A stretch of 64,000 nt of DNA from Oceanotoga teriensis (GTDB lineage: Bacteria > Thermotogota > Thermotogae > Petrotogales > Petrotogaceae): assembly GCF_003148465.1 (NCBI RefSeq), contig NZ_QGGI01000017.1, forward strand, positions 1 to 64,000, read 5' to 3'. Of this stretch, positions 18,555-27,461 are shown piece after piece. Positions within the stretch are counted from its first letter, which is position 1. Each line of letters starts with the position of its first letter. The translations under genes and the position numbers were made by a program. The notes beneath the pieces are model-generated. The model had not been told where the DNA came from. It saw only the letters and a list, made by a program, of their open reading frames with translations, and did no database searches.

Positions 18555-19238
18555 TCATCCTCCGATTAATTTTAAATATTTTTCATTATTTTTAGAGTCG
18601 TAAAATCCAATTGCTTCTGAATAATATTTAACTTTAGAATCTATTAAAACAGCTAATTGATTTTTTATCCAATAGTATTTTATATTTGTTCCTACGGGCA
18701 CATCTATATAAAATCCTATAAATTTTAAATTTTTTGGATTTAAATTTTCTTCTTTTATTAATTCTAATAATGTTTTTTTTATTATTTCTTTATTAAATTT
18801 ATTTTCTATATTTTTTAAAGGATTTTTTATTATTTGATTATTTATTTTTCCAGTTTTTATTTTAACGTTTATATTCATATTTATGGTTTTAGAATGTTTT
18901 TTTATGGTTTCCATTTTTTTTATATTTAGTTTTTCTTTTAATTTTATTTTTTTCATTTCAAAATTTAAAATTAAATTTGTTTTTATTAATTTTGCTTCTT
19001 TTATTGCATCATCAAAAAGTTTAGTATTTTTGTAATTTTCCATGCTTTTTAAATTTAAATCAATATTTTCATCAATTTTTTTAATATTATAGTAATTTTT
19101 TATATCTATATTATTAAAAATAATTTGCGGACTTTTATTTTGTATGTCCGCAAATTTTATTTTATTTTTATTTATATTTTTTATTTTTATATCATATTCC
19201 AAATCTCTTTCTATTATGTCTAATCTTCTGAATAACAT
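18555..19238 (-). CDS. Unknown Lys/Asn/Ile-rich protein
   Basis: I do not recognise this 227-residue protein. It is dominated by lysine, asparagine and isoleucine, looks helical in the middle (about 60-120), and ends in a more ordered region, IGFYIDVPVGTNIKYYWI, that resembles a folded beta domain. It lies between the sigma-28 region and mfd and overlaps the gene upstream by 19 bases. The ribosome site is poor (GAGG about 14 bases upstream), so expression probably depends on coupling. A flagellar role is possible from location only. Confidence 0.6.
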   Translation of the reverse strand: MLFRRLDIIERDLEYDIKIKNINKNKIKFADIQNKSPQIIFNNIDIKNYYNIKKIDENIDLNLKSMENYKNTKLFDDAIKEAKLIKTNLILNFEMKKIKLKEKLNIKKMETIKKHSKTINMNINVKIKTGKINNQIIKNPLKNIENKFNKEIIKKTLLELIKEENLNPKNLKFIGFYIDVPVGTNIKYYWIKNQLAVLIDSKVKYYSEAIGFYDSKNNEKYLKLIGG

Positions 19239-19714
19239 ATATGATTTAATGCCTCACTTAATCTTTGAAATGGTTCATATATATCAAAAATTTCCGAAAT
19301 TTTTATAATTTCCTGAAATAAATCGGAACCTATTTCTTTTATGAATTGTAGTTTTAAAGATTTATTATCTGAAATCGATACATAGGCTTCTTTTTGATTT
19401 AATTTTGTTTCATTATTTGAAAAAACTTCATTAATAAAACATATATTTTTTTCAGTATCAATCATATCTTTTATTTCAGGATCATTTATAAATATTATTT
19501 CTAAATTTTCAACATTTTCTAATACTTTTTGTCCTATAATCTCATTTGCAAGATAAGATTTTAAGTTTTTACCATATATTATTTTTTGTATTTTTCCGGG
19601 TTTTATAGGTTCTGTATATTTAAAAGATACTGGTAATCCTTTATTATTCAATATCAATATTCCACCCGTAAATTTCTCATCTTCGGATTTGTATATCTTA
19701 AAATATCCAATCAT
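19220..19714 (-). CDS. Conserved protein of unknown function, downstream of fliA
   Basis: A 164-residue soluble protein. The block GGILILNNKGLPVSFKYTEP followed by IYGKNLKSYLANEIIGQ resembles a conserved unnamed bacterial family I know only by pattern; no catalytic motif is evident. It has a good ribosome site (AAAGGTGG) before ATG 19714. It overlaps the next unknown gene by 19 bases and follows the small protein after fliA. Nothing more specific can be supported. Confidence 0.62.
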   Translation of the reverse strand: MIGYFKIYKSEDEKFTGGILILNNKGLPVSFKYTEPIKPGKIQKIIYGKNLKSYLANEIIGQKVLENVENLEIIFINDPEIKDMIDTEKNICFINEVFSNNETKLNQKEAYVSISDNKSLKLQFIKEIGSDLFQEIIKISEIFDIYEPFQRLSEALNHICYSED

Positions 19715-19727
19715 AAATATTCCACCT

Positions 19728-20030
19728 TTATAATCTTATATCTAAATTTTTTCCTCTATATTCATCAAAAAGATATTTTTTGTTTTTTATTTTGTTTTTT
19801 ATGTTTTTATTTTCTTTTTCTATATTTTGTTCTTTTTCATCTATATTTATATTCTTTTTTTCAATATTTTCATTTTTCTTTATTTTTTGTTTTTCTCTTT
19901 GATATTCTTGTATTTGATTTATTAAATTAATATTTTTTGATGCACTAAAACTCGTATCTATTGCAGATACATTTTTTGCAACATCTGTATTATTATTCAT
20001 TATTATTTGTAAATTATGAAGTTCATTCAT
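19728..20030 (-). CDS. Small unknown coiled-coil protein after fliA
   Basis: A short, highly charged protein of about 100 residues. It has a serine/asparagine-rich start, then a continuous Lys/Glu/Asn helix likely to form a coiled coil, and a conserved-looking C-terminal GKNLDIRL. I start at ATG 20030, placed behind AGAGGGTGA; a GTG at 20039 that overlaps the fliA stop is possible. Position directly after fliA suggests a flagellar accessory role, but that is inference from order. Confidence 0.6.
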   Translation of the reverse strand: MNELHNLQIIMNNNTDVAKNVSAIDTSFSASKNINLINQIQEYQREKQKIKKNENIEKKNINIDEKEQNIEKENKNIKNKIKNKKYLFDEYRGKNLDIRL

Positions 20031-20035
20031 ATTAA

Positions 20036-20725
20036 TCACCCTCTTTTTATTGAGGTTTTTAATTTAATTATTATAGATGAATGTATTTGTGATATTCTTG
20101 ATTCGCTAACTCCAATTATTTCACCAATTTCTTTAAAAGTAAGCCCTTTTTCGTAGTATAATGACAAAATTAATTGTTCTTTTTCTTTTAATTTTTTTAT
20201 ATTTTCTTCTAATTCATCTTTAAGTATTTCTTTATAAGCTATTATTTCCGGATCATTTTCATCATTCTTTTCTAAGTCTATAGATTCTTCTCCATGATTT
20301 AATATATACATATCAAGATCTAATATTTGGCTTTTTTTTATTGAAAATTTTATTTTATTCAATTCTTCTTTGCTTATATTAAGTTTTTCTTGTATTTCTT
20401 CATCACTATAAAAAGAATCAGAATTATTAACTAAAAATTCTTCATATTTTTTTACTAAATGCCTTACTTCTTTTGGTAGCCAATCTATTTTTCTCAGATA
20501 ATCCAACATAGCCCCTCTAATTCTTGTCATAGCATAAGTATAAAAAGTTGCACCATGTTTAGGGTCATATCTTTCATATGATTGCAATAAACCAATTACT
20601 CCTTCTTGAATTAAATCATCTAATTCAACACTTTTTGGAAGATTTGTCATTAAATTTAAGGCTATAACTTTTATTTTCGGTAAGAAATTTTTTACAACTT
20701 GGTCTTTATCCAATCTATAATTCAT
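20036..20725 (-). CDS. fliA: Flagellar sigma factor FliA (sigma-28)
   Basis: RNA polymerase sigma factor for late flagellar genes. It has region 2 with LDDLIQEGVIGLLQSYERYDP and FYTYAMTRIRGAMLDYLR, a region 3 helix, and a region 4 helix-turn-helix (LTFKEIGEIIGVSESRISQIHS). At 229 residues with this region 2 it fits FliA rather than a housekeeping sigma. The ribosome site AAGGGTGA precedes the ATG. It follows cheD by 11 bases and overlaps a small coiled-coil gene. No anti-sigma factor FlgM is seen in this window. Confidence 0.94.
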   Translation of the reverse strand: MNYRLDKDQVVKNFLPKIKVIALNLMTNLPKSVELDDLIQEGVIGLLQSYERYDPKHGATFYTYAMTRIRGAMLDYLRKIDWLPKEVRHLVKKYEEFLVNNSDSFYSDEEIQEKLNISKEELNKIKFSIKKSQILDLDMYILNHGEESIDLEKNDENDPEIIAYKEILKDELEENIKKLKEKEQLILSLYYEKGLTFKEIGEIIGVSESRISQIHSSIIIKLKTSIKRG

Positions 20726-20736
20726 AATATCACCCT

Positions 20737-21222
20737 TTAAATTGTAAATATTTCAACCTTTTCTCCTCCACCAACTTTCTTAATTTGTAAATCACCATTT
20801 TCAATATTATATTCTATACTTCTTGCTCTACTACCACCTGTATCTTCTGCAATTATTTTAATACCATTATTTTTTAGAATTTTTTTTATCGCCTCTACAT
20901 TTCTATTTCCTATATCCATTGCTTTTGAAGAATTTCCAAACATAGCAGCTCCTCCAGCAATTTTTGCTTCCATCGAAGTAGAACTGCTACCATTTTTTTT
21001 CATTTCATTTATTATTATATCTAATCCAGTATCGGCATACTTACCTGGTTTTTTAATATCTTTACCATTACTCTCTGGTAACATTATATGTATCATAGAA
21101 CCAATTTTTTTTCTTTTATCTCTTATACATACACCAACACAAGAACCAAGACCTAATGTTACTAAGAGATCTTCATTTTGAGAAGTTACATATTCTCCTA
21201 TACCGATTATCTTCTTACCCAT
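20737..21222 (-). CDS. cheD: Chemoreceptor glutamine deamidase CheD
   Basis: Enzyme that deamidates receptor glutamines and binds CheC for adaptation in chemotaxis. The active cysteine lies in GLGSCVGVC (Cys28) and the histidine in SMIHIMLPES (His45), both intact; the glycine-rich MEAKIAGGAAMFG block is family-typical. I start at ATG 21222, three bases inside a TTG. It overlaps cheC by 8 bases, so both partners are co-translated, which fits their known complex. Confidence 0.95.
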   Translation of the reverse strand: MGKKIIGIGEYVTSQNEDLLVTLGLGSCVGVCIRDKRKKIGSMIHIMLPESNGKDIKKPGKYADTGLDIIINEMKKNGSSSTSMEAKIAGGAAMFGNSSKAMDIGNRNVEAIKKILKNNGIKIIAEDTGGSRARSIEYNIENGDLQIKKVGGGEKVEIFTI

Positions 21223-21844
21223 CAATCCCCAACCCCATTGTTTTTAAGATTTTTGCAAGGCTTTCTTGATCAGGTATATATATTATGTATCCTGATATCT
21301 TTTTATTATAATTTTCTACTTTCATATTCGTCTCTATTTGAATTATATAATCATCACCATCTGTTGTTATCAGAGATACTTCAGAAACAATGGCTGCAAG
21401 CATATCAACTACGACTTTTGGAGGCAATGAATGTATATTTAATCCCGTAAAATTAGATAATGACACAACATAAGAACTACACATTATATTTCCGAGTTCT
21501 CCTATAGCCGAAGTTGTTATTTCATCCATATTAGTTAAATCTTCAGGTTTAGGTAACATCATCATTTCCAATAAATTTTTTATATCTTCAGTTCCCATCA
21601 AAAATAATATTGCACCATCAAGATCTCCACCAACACCTATCATTGCACCAGCAGTTATTTCTTCTGGATTATCGAATATTTTCCATAAATCAGATAAAGA
21701 TATTATTTTTACATCGGGAACATTTATGTCTACTTTTCTATCTAACATCATAGAAACTGATGTTGCAGAATTTCCAGCACCTATATTACCAAGTTCTTTC
21801 AATGCATCAAGTCTTATCTTATCTATATGATCATATAAAGACAT
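21215..21844 (-). CDS. cheC: CheY-P phosphatase CheC
   Basis: Phosphatase of the CheC/CheX/FliY family that dephosphorylates CheY and is stimulated by CheD. Both active-site pairs are present: Glu17/Asn20 in LKELGNIGAG and Glu116/Asn119 in AIGELGNIM. At 209 residues it has no FliN-like C-terminal domain, so it is CheC rather than FliY. A strong ribosome site (TGGAGGAG) precedes the ATG. It sits between a PilZ gene and cheD. Confidence 0.95.
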   Translation of the reverse strand: MSLYDHIDKIRLDALKELGNIGAGNSATSVSMMLDRKVDINVPDVKIISLSDLWKIFDNPEEITAGAMIGVGGDLDGAILFLMGTEDIKNLLEMMMLPKPEDLTNMDEITTSAIGELGNIMCSSYVVSLSNFTGLNIHSLPPKVVVDMLAAIVSEVSLITTDGDDYIIQIETNMKVENYNKKISGYIIYIPDQESLAKILKTMGLGIDG

Positions 21845-21858
21845 TTAAACTCCTCCAT

Positions 21859-22551
21859 TCATATTCTTTTATTTTTTTTCATAGAATTGATTTGATATCT
21901 GAATACAAATTTTACATATTCCGATTCTGTTTTATTGTCTAAATTCATAAACTCAACGCCATATATATATTCATTTAAGTCCGTTTTACCTATTAATCTT
22001 ATTACTTGAGATAATTGATTTTCTATCTTTAAATCGTCTTTTAAATCAATATTTATATATAATCTATCTTTTTCATTTAAGGTTTGTGAGCTTATCATAG
22101 ATATTCCACCTGCGGAAAAATCTTTTGTGAGAAATCTATTTTTTTTAGGTTTTTTTTCTTTTTCATATTCTTCGAATAAATAATAATAACCAGATTCTAC
22201 CAATGGAACTCTAACATATTTTCTTCTTTGAATTTTAAATATTATATCTGGAACAAATATCGTTAAGTATCTAATATTACCTTCTTTTCCCATTTTAAAA
22301 ATTTTACTTTTAAATAGAAAAACAGATGTATTTGAGTAAACTCTAACTTTTATATTAATACCTATTGGTAATTTTATTAAACCGCCTTTATATATTGGAA
22401 TTCCTATATTTGCAAGATTTTTTTCTGTTGAATAATCATGTAATATACTTTTATAAGTACCTTTATAATACTCTTCATCTACTTCTATTTCAATTGCAAG
22501 ATTGGGTTCTAAGGATTTTTTGGCAAAGACTTTTTCAATAAATTCAGACAT
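21859..22551 (-). CDS. PilZ-domain flagellar brake protein (YcgR-like)
   Basis: A 230-residue protein with an N-terminal YcgR-type domain and a PilZ domain that binds cyclic di-GMP. The binding motif is complete: RRKYVRV supplies RxxxR, and KDFSAGGISM supplies DxSxxG. By family knowledge, ligand-bound YcgR slows the flagellar motor or biases its direction. Location among flhG, cheC and cheD supports a motility role. The ribosome site is GGAGGA. The gene upstream encodes a second protein of the same general layout whose motif is worn. Confidence 0.88.
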   Translation of the reverse strand: MSEFIEKVFAKKSLEPNLAIEIEVDEEYYKGTYKSILHDYSTEKNLANIGIPIYKGGLIKLPIGINIKVRVYSNTSVFLFKSKIFKMGKEGNIRYLTIFVPDIIFKIQRRKYVRVPLVESGYYYLFEEYEKEKKPKKNRFLTKDFSAGGISMISSQTLNEKDRLYINIDLKDDLKIENQLSQVIRLIGKTDLNEYIYGVEFMNLDNKTESEYVKFVFRYQINSMKKNKRI

Positions 22552-22564
22552 TTTGTCCTCCTCT

Positions 22565-23143
22565 TTAAATATAATTACTTATAATTTTATTGAAAAAATT
22601 AATAGCATCTGTATTTTCAGAATCTTCAAATTTTATTATATATCTTTTAAAATTAAAAATTTCGTCTCTTATTTTTTCAATTTTCCCTTTTATAATTATA
22701 TCATTAACAGATATAAGTTTTATTTTAATTTCATCTTCTATATTAAAATTATTTTCCGTAGATGTAATTGCTATATAATTATTTTTGTTGAAATCTAATA
22801 TTATTCCTTTATATTCATCATTTATTATAATAGGATAAAATAGAGGAAGCCTAAAACTCTGTCTTTTTGTTATATATTGAAAATCTTTTTTTAATTCTAT
22901 TGTTATATTAGTTTCTTTTATTTCTGTAACTTTTCCCAACATTTTAAATGTTCCATTATATTCTATCTCTATGTTTATTATATCATTAATTTGCATATCA
23001 GATTCTGGATTTATTATAAGTATTTTATTGTTTATATACTTTATTATTTTTGTAGAATATCTTTTCATTTTATGTTGTATACTTAAAGAATTCCCTTTAC
23101 TTAAAGCTAATTTTAATATTATATATATGAATTCTTTTTTCAT
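22565..23143 (-). CDS. Degenerate PilZ-like protein
   Basis: About 192 residues with the same two-part layout as its neighbour: an N-terminal beta domain (NDIINIEIEYNGTFKMLGKV) and a PilZ-like C-terminal domain with TKRQSFRLPLF. RxxxR is present, but the following motif reads LDFNKNNYIAIT instead of DxSxxG, so serine and glycine are lost. It probably binds cyclic di-GMP weakly or not at all. I start at ATG 23143, one base after the flhG stop; a longer form from TTG 23161 would overlap flhG. Confidence 0.65.
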   Translation of the reverse strand: MKKEFIYIILKLALSKGNSLSIQHKMKRYSTKIIKYINNKILIINPESDMQINDIINIEIEYNGTFKMLGKVTEIKETNITIELKKDFQYITKRQSFRLPLFYPIIINDEYKGIILDFNKNNYIAITSTENNFNIEDEIKIKLISVNDIIIKGKIEKIRDEIFNFKRYIIKFEDSENTDAINFFNKIISNYI

Positions 23144-23144
23144 A

Positions 23145-23999
23145 TCATACACCCAAACCAAATAATTTTTTAAATTTATTTATAAAAGGTTCTTTTTGTT
23201 GATAATCTTCTTCCATTATATCCATAGATATTTCTTTTATAATCTTCGAAAATCTTATATTTTCTTTAAATTCTACAATAGGAATTTGTCTTTTTATTGA
23301 GTCATGTACTAATTTTTCATAGTATACATCATAAAATTTTTCGATTTTTTTATTTAGAAATTTGCTAACAGTTCTATTCAACACTTCTTTGACAGGTTCT
23401 ATTTCATTTTTATCTCTTATCATATTTAAAATTATATTTAATTCTGCATTAACTCCTATCATTGATAATGCCTTTATAAGAGTATATGCATTAACAATAG
23501 CAGTAGGTTCGGGTATTGTTACCAAAAGTATTTTATCAGCTGATATATAAAATGAGTTTAACTTTTCAGAATATCCAGCGCCTATATCTACTATTAGATA
23601 ATCATGTTTTGAAGCCACTTTTAAAAATTCATCTGCCATTTTATTTGTAAAATTATTTTGAAATATTTTCCAATCTTTAAAATCAAAGCCTGTACTTATT
23701 ACATTTACACCATATTTTGTTTTTTGAACACATTTTTCTATATTAGCTTTTCCATCTATATAGTCACTAAGTGTAAAATTCACATTCTTTCCTAATAATA
23801 TTGAAGCATTTGCAAATCCTGCATCAGAATCAAACAAAAGAACTGATTTTCCAGTTTTAGCAATTTCTGTACCAAGATTAACTGAAAATACAGATTTACC
23901 TACTCCACCTTTTCCACCAGAAATACATATTATTTTAGTTTCAACATTGTTGAATTGTTCTCTTAAACTCTGAGCCTGATCTTGATATTGGGGGGTCAT
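23145..23999 (-). CDS. flhG: Flagellar number regulator FlhG (MinD-like ATPase)
   Basis: ParA/MinD-family ATPase of 284 residues with the deviant Walker A GGKGGVGKS at about 29-37, the DSDAGFANAS switch and the DYLIVDIGAG Walker B. The N-terminal QAQSLRE stretch is a typical FlhF-interacting segment. With FlhF it controls flagellar number and place. A C-terminal amphipathic tail (FINKFKKLFGLGV) fits a MinD-like membrane-targeting helix. It overlaps flhF by 4 bases; the ribosome site is GGAGGT. Confidence 0.94.
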   Translation of the reverse strand: MTPQYQDQAQSLREQFNNVETKIICISGGKGGVGKSVFSVNLGTEIAKTGKSVLLFDSDAGFANASILLGKNVNFTLSDYIDGKANIEKCVQKTKYGVNVISTGFDFKDWKIFQNNFTNKMADEFLKVASKHDYLIVDIGAGYSEKLNSFYISADKILLVTIPEPTAIVNAYTLIKALSMIGVNAELNIILNMIRDKNEIEPVKEVLNRTVSKFLNKKIEKFYDVYYEKLVHDSIKRQIPIVEFKENIRFSKIIKEISMDIMEEDYQQKEPFINKFKKLFGLGV

Positions 24000-25342
24000 T
24001 TTTTTACCTCCTCTAAAACTTCTTGAATTAATTCACTTATATTAGGTTTTTTTATATCATCTGGAACTTTTTGTCCATTTGTTATATACAATAAAGGTAA
24101 TTTAGAATAATTTATCAATGAAAAATATTGGCCAATAGTTGATGTTTCATCTTTTTTAGTAAAAATTAATGCATTTGGAGATGCTATACTAAATTTTTCA
24201 TATATATTTATTGCATCTATAGTTTTTATATTAGATGAAATAGCCAAAATTTTAAAATCTGGTTTTACTGTATCTATAAATACTTTTAATTCTCCTAATT
24301 GAATATCATTTTTATGAGATCTTCCAGCTGTATCTATTAAAATTGTATCATAGTCTACTAAACTTTCTAAAGTAGTTTTTAAATCCATTGGTGTATAACA
24401 TACATGAGCCGGTATACCCATTATATCAGCATAAATTTTTAATTGATCTGCTGCAGCTATTCTATATGTATCAATAGTAACTATTGCAACTTTTTTATTA
24501 TTTTTTTTAGCAATAGCAGCTAATTTAGCCAATGTTGTAGTTTTTCCTATACCTGTAGGACCTATAAGCATTACTTTTCCTTCTAAATCTTTTTCAGATA
24601 TTATTATATTTTTCATAAGAATATTTTTAATTTTTAAAATAAAATTATTATCTTCACGCCAATTTTCATTTATTTCTAAATCTTGTATTTCATCATATAT
24701 CATTTCTACAATTTTATCAGAAAAATCATTTTTTATAAGTATATCTCTTACTTCTTGAAAAAAATTATTATTTTTATTCATATTTTTATTTAATTGTGAT
24801 ATCATTTTTTTTATTTCTTCTAAATCATTATCTTTTGAATTTATATGTAAATCATTATTTGGATTATTATTTTCTGATTTTAATATTTTTTCTTGTTTTT
24901 TTAGTTGATCATCAAAATTATTGTTTTGTTTATTTTTGTAAAATAATTCAGCATCTTTATCTATTGTTCTTGATACTTCTCTCTGTGAATCTATTAATTC
25001 AAGTAATTCTTGAGCTAATGTTGGTTCTTCAGTATCTTGAACTTGTTTATTTTTTTCTTTTTCTATTCTTTGATTTAATCTTTTATTTCTTTCAACCATA
25101 TTATTTAAAGAATAAATTTCATTTGCATTATTTGTAATATATTCATTTTGAAAGTTTTTATTTTTTTCTTCTGCTTTTTCGCTTAATACGGTAACTTCAA
25201 CATATTTTTTGCTTCCTATACCTAAAAAACCACCTTTTTTTATTTTTTTAGTATCCAATATATATGCATCATCACCAAAATCTCCTCTTATTTGCTCCAT
25301 AGCTTCAGATATATTTTTTACCATATATTTTTTTACTTTCAT
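23996..25342 (-). CDS. flhF: Flagellar biosynthesis GTPase FlhF
   Basis: SRP-type GTPase of 448 residues that sets where flagella form. The N-terminal B domain (MKVKKYMVKNISEAMEQI, KYVEVTVL) is followed by a low-complexity, charged linker (about 80-190), an N domain and a G domain with GPTGIGKTTTLAKLAA, TIDTYRIAAADQL, DTAGRSHKN and TKKDE. It is flanked by flhA and flhG, the usual neighbours. Ribosome site AAGGGGG. Confidence 0.95.
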   Translation of the reverse strand: MKVKKYMVKNISEAMEQIRGDFGDDAYILDTKKIKKGGFLGIGSKKYVEVTVLSEKAEEKNKNFQNEYITNNANEIYSLNNMVERNKRLNQRIEKEKNKQVQDTEEPTLAQELLELIDSQREVSRTIDKDAELFYKNKQNNNFDDQLKKQEKILKSENNNPNNDLHINSKDNDLEEIKKMISQLNKNMNKNNNFFQEVRDILIKNDFSDKIVEMIYDEIQDLEINENWREDNNFILKIKNILMKNIIISEKDLEGKVMLIGPTGIGKTTTLAKLAAIAKKNNKKVAIVTIDTYRIAAADQLKIYADIMGIPAHVCYTPMDLKTTLESLVDYDTILIDTAGRSHKNDIQLGELKVFIDTVKPDFKILAISSNIKTIDAINIYEKFSIASPNALIFTKKDETSTIGQYFSLINYSKLPLLYITNGQKVPDDIKKPNISELIQEVLEEVKK

Positions 25343-25354
25343 AAATGAGCCCCC

Positions 25355-27451
25355 TTAAATAGCTATTACCTGATCAACATTAAGTGAGGTGTCAGCAGGT
25401 ACTTCTTCATAAGCTATTATATTTATATTTTGTACAAAATTTAATAATACAGTTGATAATGGATATCTTATACTTTTAGAACATATTAATACTGGATTAA
25501 AACCTTTCATCATTAAATTTTCTAAATTTTTTGATAGTCTTTCTATTAGTATGTTTGTATATTCAGGTTCTATAGCTAAATATCTTCCTTCTTCTCCTTC
25601 AGCAATAGAATCTAATATCTTTTTTTCTACCATTGAATCTAAAGCAACTACATGTAATTGACCATCTGAAGATTTTAGTTGTTCACAAATTTGTCTACCA
25701 AGACCTATTCTTACATGTTCTAATAATTTTTCATGATCATTTCCATATTTATCAGATGATTCTATTAAATATTCAAAAATTAAAGGTAAATTTCTTATAG
25801 ATAATTTTTCATATAATAGTCCCTGTATTATATTTTTTAGCTCATGCATTTTTAGCATCGAAGGGATTAATGTATCTACTAATGTAGAATTTTTTACTCT
25901 TAACCCTTCTACAAGAATTTCTAATTCTTTTATACCAACAATTTCATGAGAATATTTTTTTATTAATTCTGATAAATGTGTAGCAAAAACACTTGGAGCA
26001 TCAACCACAGTATATCCATTACTTATAGCATTATCTTTTTCACTTTCATCTATCCAATAAGCAGATAATCCAAAAGATGGTTCTTGAGATTGAATTCCAG
26101 CTAATTCTTCAGATGCCATTCCAGAATTTATTGCTAAAAGTCTGTCAGGTAATAGTTCATATCTTCCTATTTCTACACCTTTTAATTTTATTATATATTC
26201 ATTTGAACTCAATAAAACAGAATCTCTTATTCTCACAGGCGATATAACTATTCCAAGTTCATATGCAATTTGTTTTCTTACTATTGTTATTCTATCTAAA
26301 AGATCTCCCCCTTGGCTTGGGTCTGCAAGAGGTATTAAACCATAACCTATGTCTACTTCAATAGTATCATTTTGTATTACTTCAGATACTTCATCCGGAC
26401 TTGTTAATGGAGGAGAAATATTTCTTGGCATTTGATTTTCTGATTGATTTAAAGAATTTTGTGGTGTAAAAGAGTCTACTTTTCCAGCACTCTCTAATAA
26501 ATACTCTTCTGAATTTTTATTATTCATAATTGCAATTAATATTAGGAAAAAACCTAAAATTATTGCTGGTAATGCCGGTAATGGAGAAAATAAACCTATA
26601 CTTATTATCATTATCCCTGTTATATATAACACTTTTTTTTCTGATGCTAATTCTTTTATAACATCTGTACCAAAATTTTCTTTTGAAGCGGCTCTTGAAA
26701 CTATCATACCAGAAGCTGTTGATATTAATAATGCTGGAATTTGTGCAACCAATCCATCTCCAACAGTGAATAAAGTATATAATTCTGCTGCTTCTCCTAT
26801 ACTCAAACCCTGCTGTAAAACTCCTATTAATAATCCTCCAAGAATATTTATAAGAGTTATTATTAATCCAGCAATTGCATCTCCCCTCACAAATTTACTG
26901 GCTCCATCCATGGCGCCATAAAAATCTGCTTCTCTTCTTATTTCTTCTCTTCTGTTTCTTGCTTGTTCCTCAGTTATCAATCCAGAAGATAAATCAGCAT
27001 CTATTGACATTTGTTTTCCCGGCATAGCATCAAGTGTAAATCTTGCAGTAACTTCAGATATACGTTCAGAACCTTTTGTTATTACTAAAAATTGAATTAT
27101 TATTAAAATTAAAAATATTACTATACCTACTATAAAATTACCTCCAACTACAAAATCTCCAAACGCTCTTATTACTTTTCCTTCAAAAGCTTGACCTTGA
27201 AGTAATATTAATCTTGTAGATGAAACATTTAATGATAATCTTAATAGAGTTGTTATAAGTAATAATGAAGGAAAAGAAGATATATCCAACGCTTTTTTTA
27301 CATATAATGAAGATAATAATATTATTATAGATAATCCTATATTAAATAACTGTAAAAAGTCTAGTAAGAATGGCGGTATTGGCAAAACCATCAATAGTAC
27401 CATTCCAACTATTAAAACAGCTACTATTACATCCATACCCTTAAATTTCAT
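25355..27451 (-). CDS. flhA: Flagellar export gate protein FlhA
   Basis: A 698-residue export-gate subunit. About eight helices fill the N-terminal half, including the highly conserved FHIPEP-family stretch after ITKGSERISEVTARF and DAMPGKQMSIDADL; the C-terminal cytoplasmic part (about 340-698) forms the docking ring for chaperone-substrate complexes. It assembles with FliP, FliQ, FliR and FlhB, all encoded immediately upstream. Ribosome site GAGGGGTG; gap to flhB 10 bases. Confidence 0.97.
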   Translation of the reverse strand: MKFKGMDVIVAVLIVGMVLLMVLPIPPFLLDFLQLFNIGLSIIILLSSLYVKKALDISSFPSLLLITTLLRLSLNVSSTRLILLQGQAFEGKVIRAFGDFVVGGNFIVGIVIFLILIIIQFLVITKGSERISEVTARFTLDAMPGKQMSIDADLSSGLITEEQARNRREEIRREADFYGAMDGASKFVRGDAIAGLIITLINILGGLLIGVLQQGLSIGEAAELYTLFTVGDGLVAQIPALLISTASGMIVSRAASKENFGTDVIKELASEKKVLYITGIMIISIGLFSPLPALPAIILGFFLILIAIMNNKNSEEYLLESAGKVDSFTPQNSLNQSENQMPRNISPPLTSPDEVSEVIQNDTIEVDIGYGLIPLADPSQGGDLLDRITIVRKQIAYELGIVISPVRIRDSVLLSSNEYIIKLKGVEIGRYELLPDRLLAINSGMASEELAGIQSQEPSFGLSAYWIDESEKDNAISNGYTVVDAPSVFATHLSELIKKYSHEIVGIKELEILVEGLRVKNSTLVDTLIPSMLKMHELKNIIQGLLYEKLSIRNLPLIFEYLIESSDKYGNDHEKLLEHVRIGLGRQICEQLKSSDGQLHVVALDSMVEKKILDSIAEGEEGRYLAIEPEYTNILIERLSKNLENLMMKGFNPVLICSKSIRYPLSTVLLNFVQNINIIAYEEVPADTSLNVDQVIAI

Positions 27452-27461
27452 TCTACACCCC

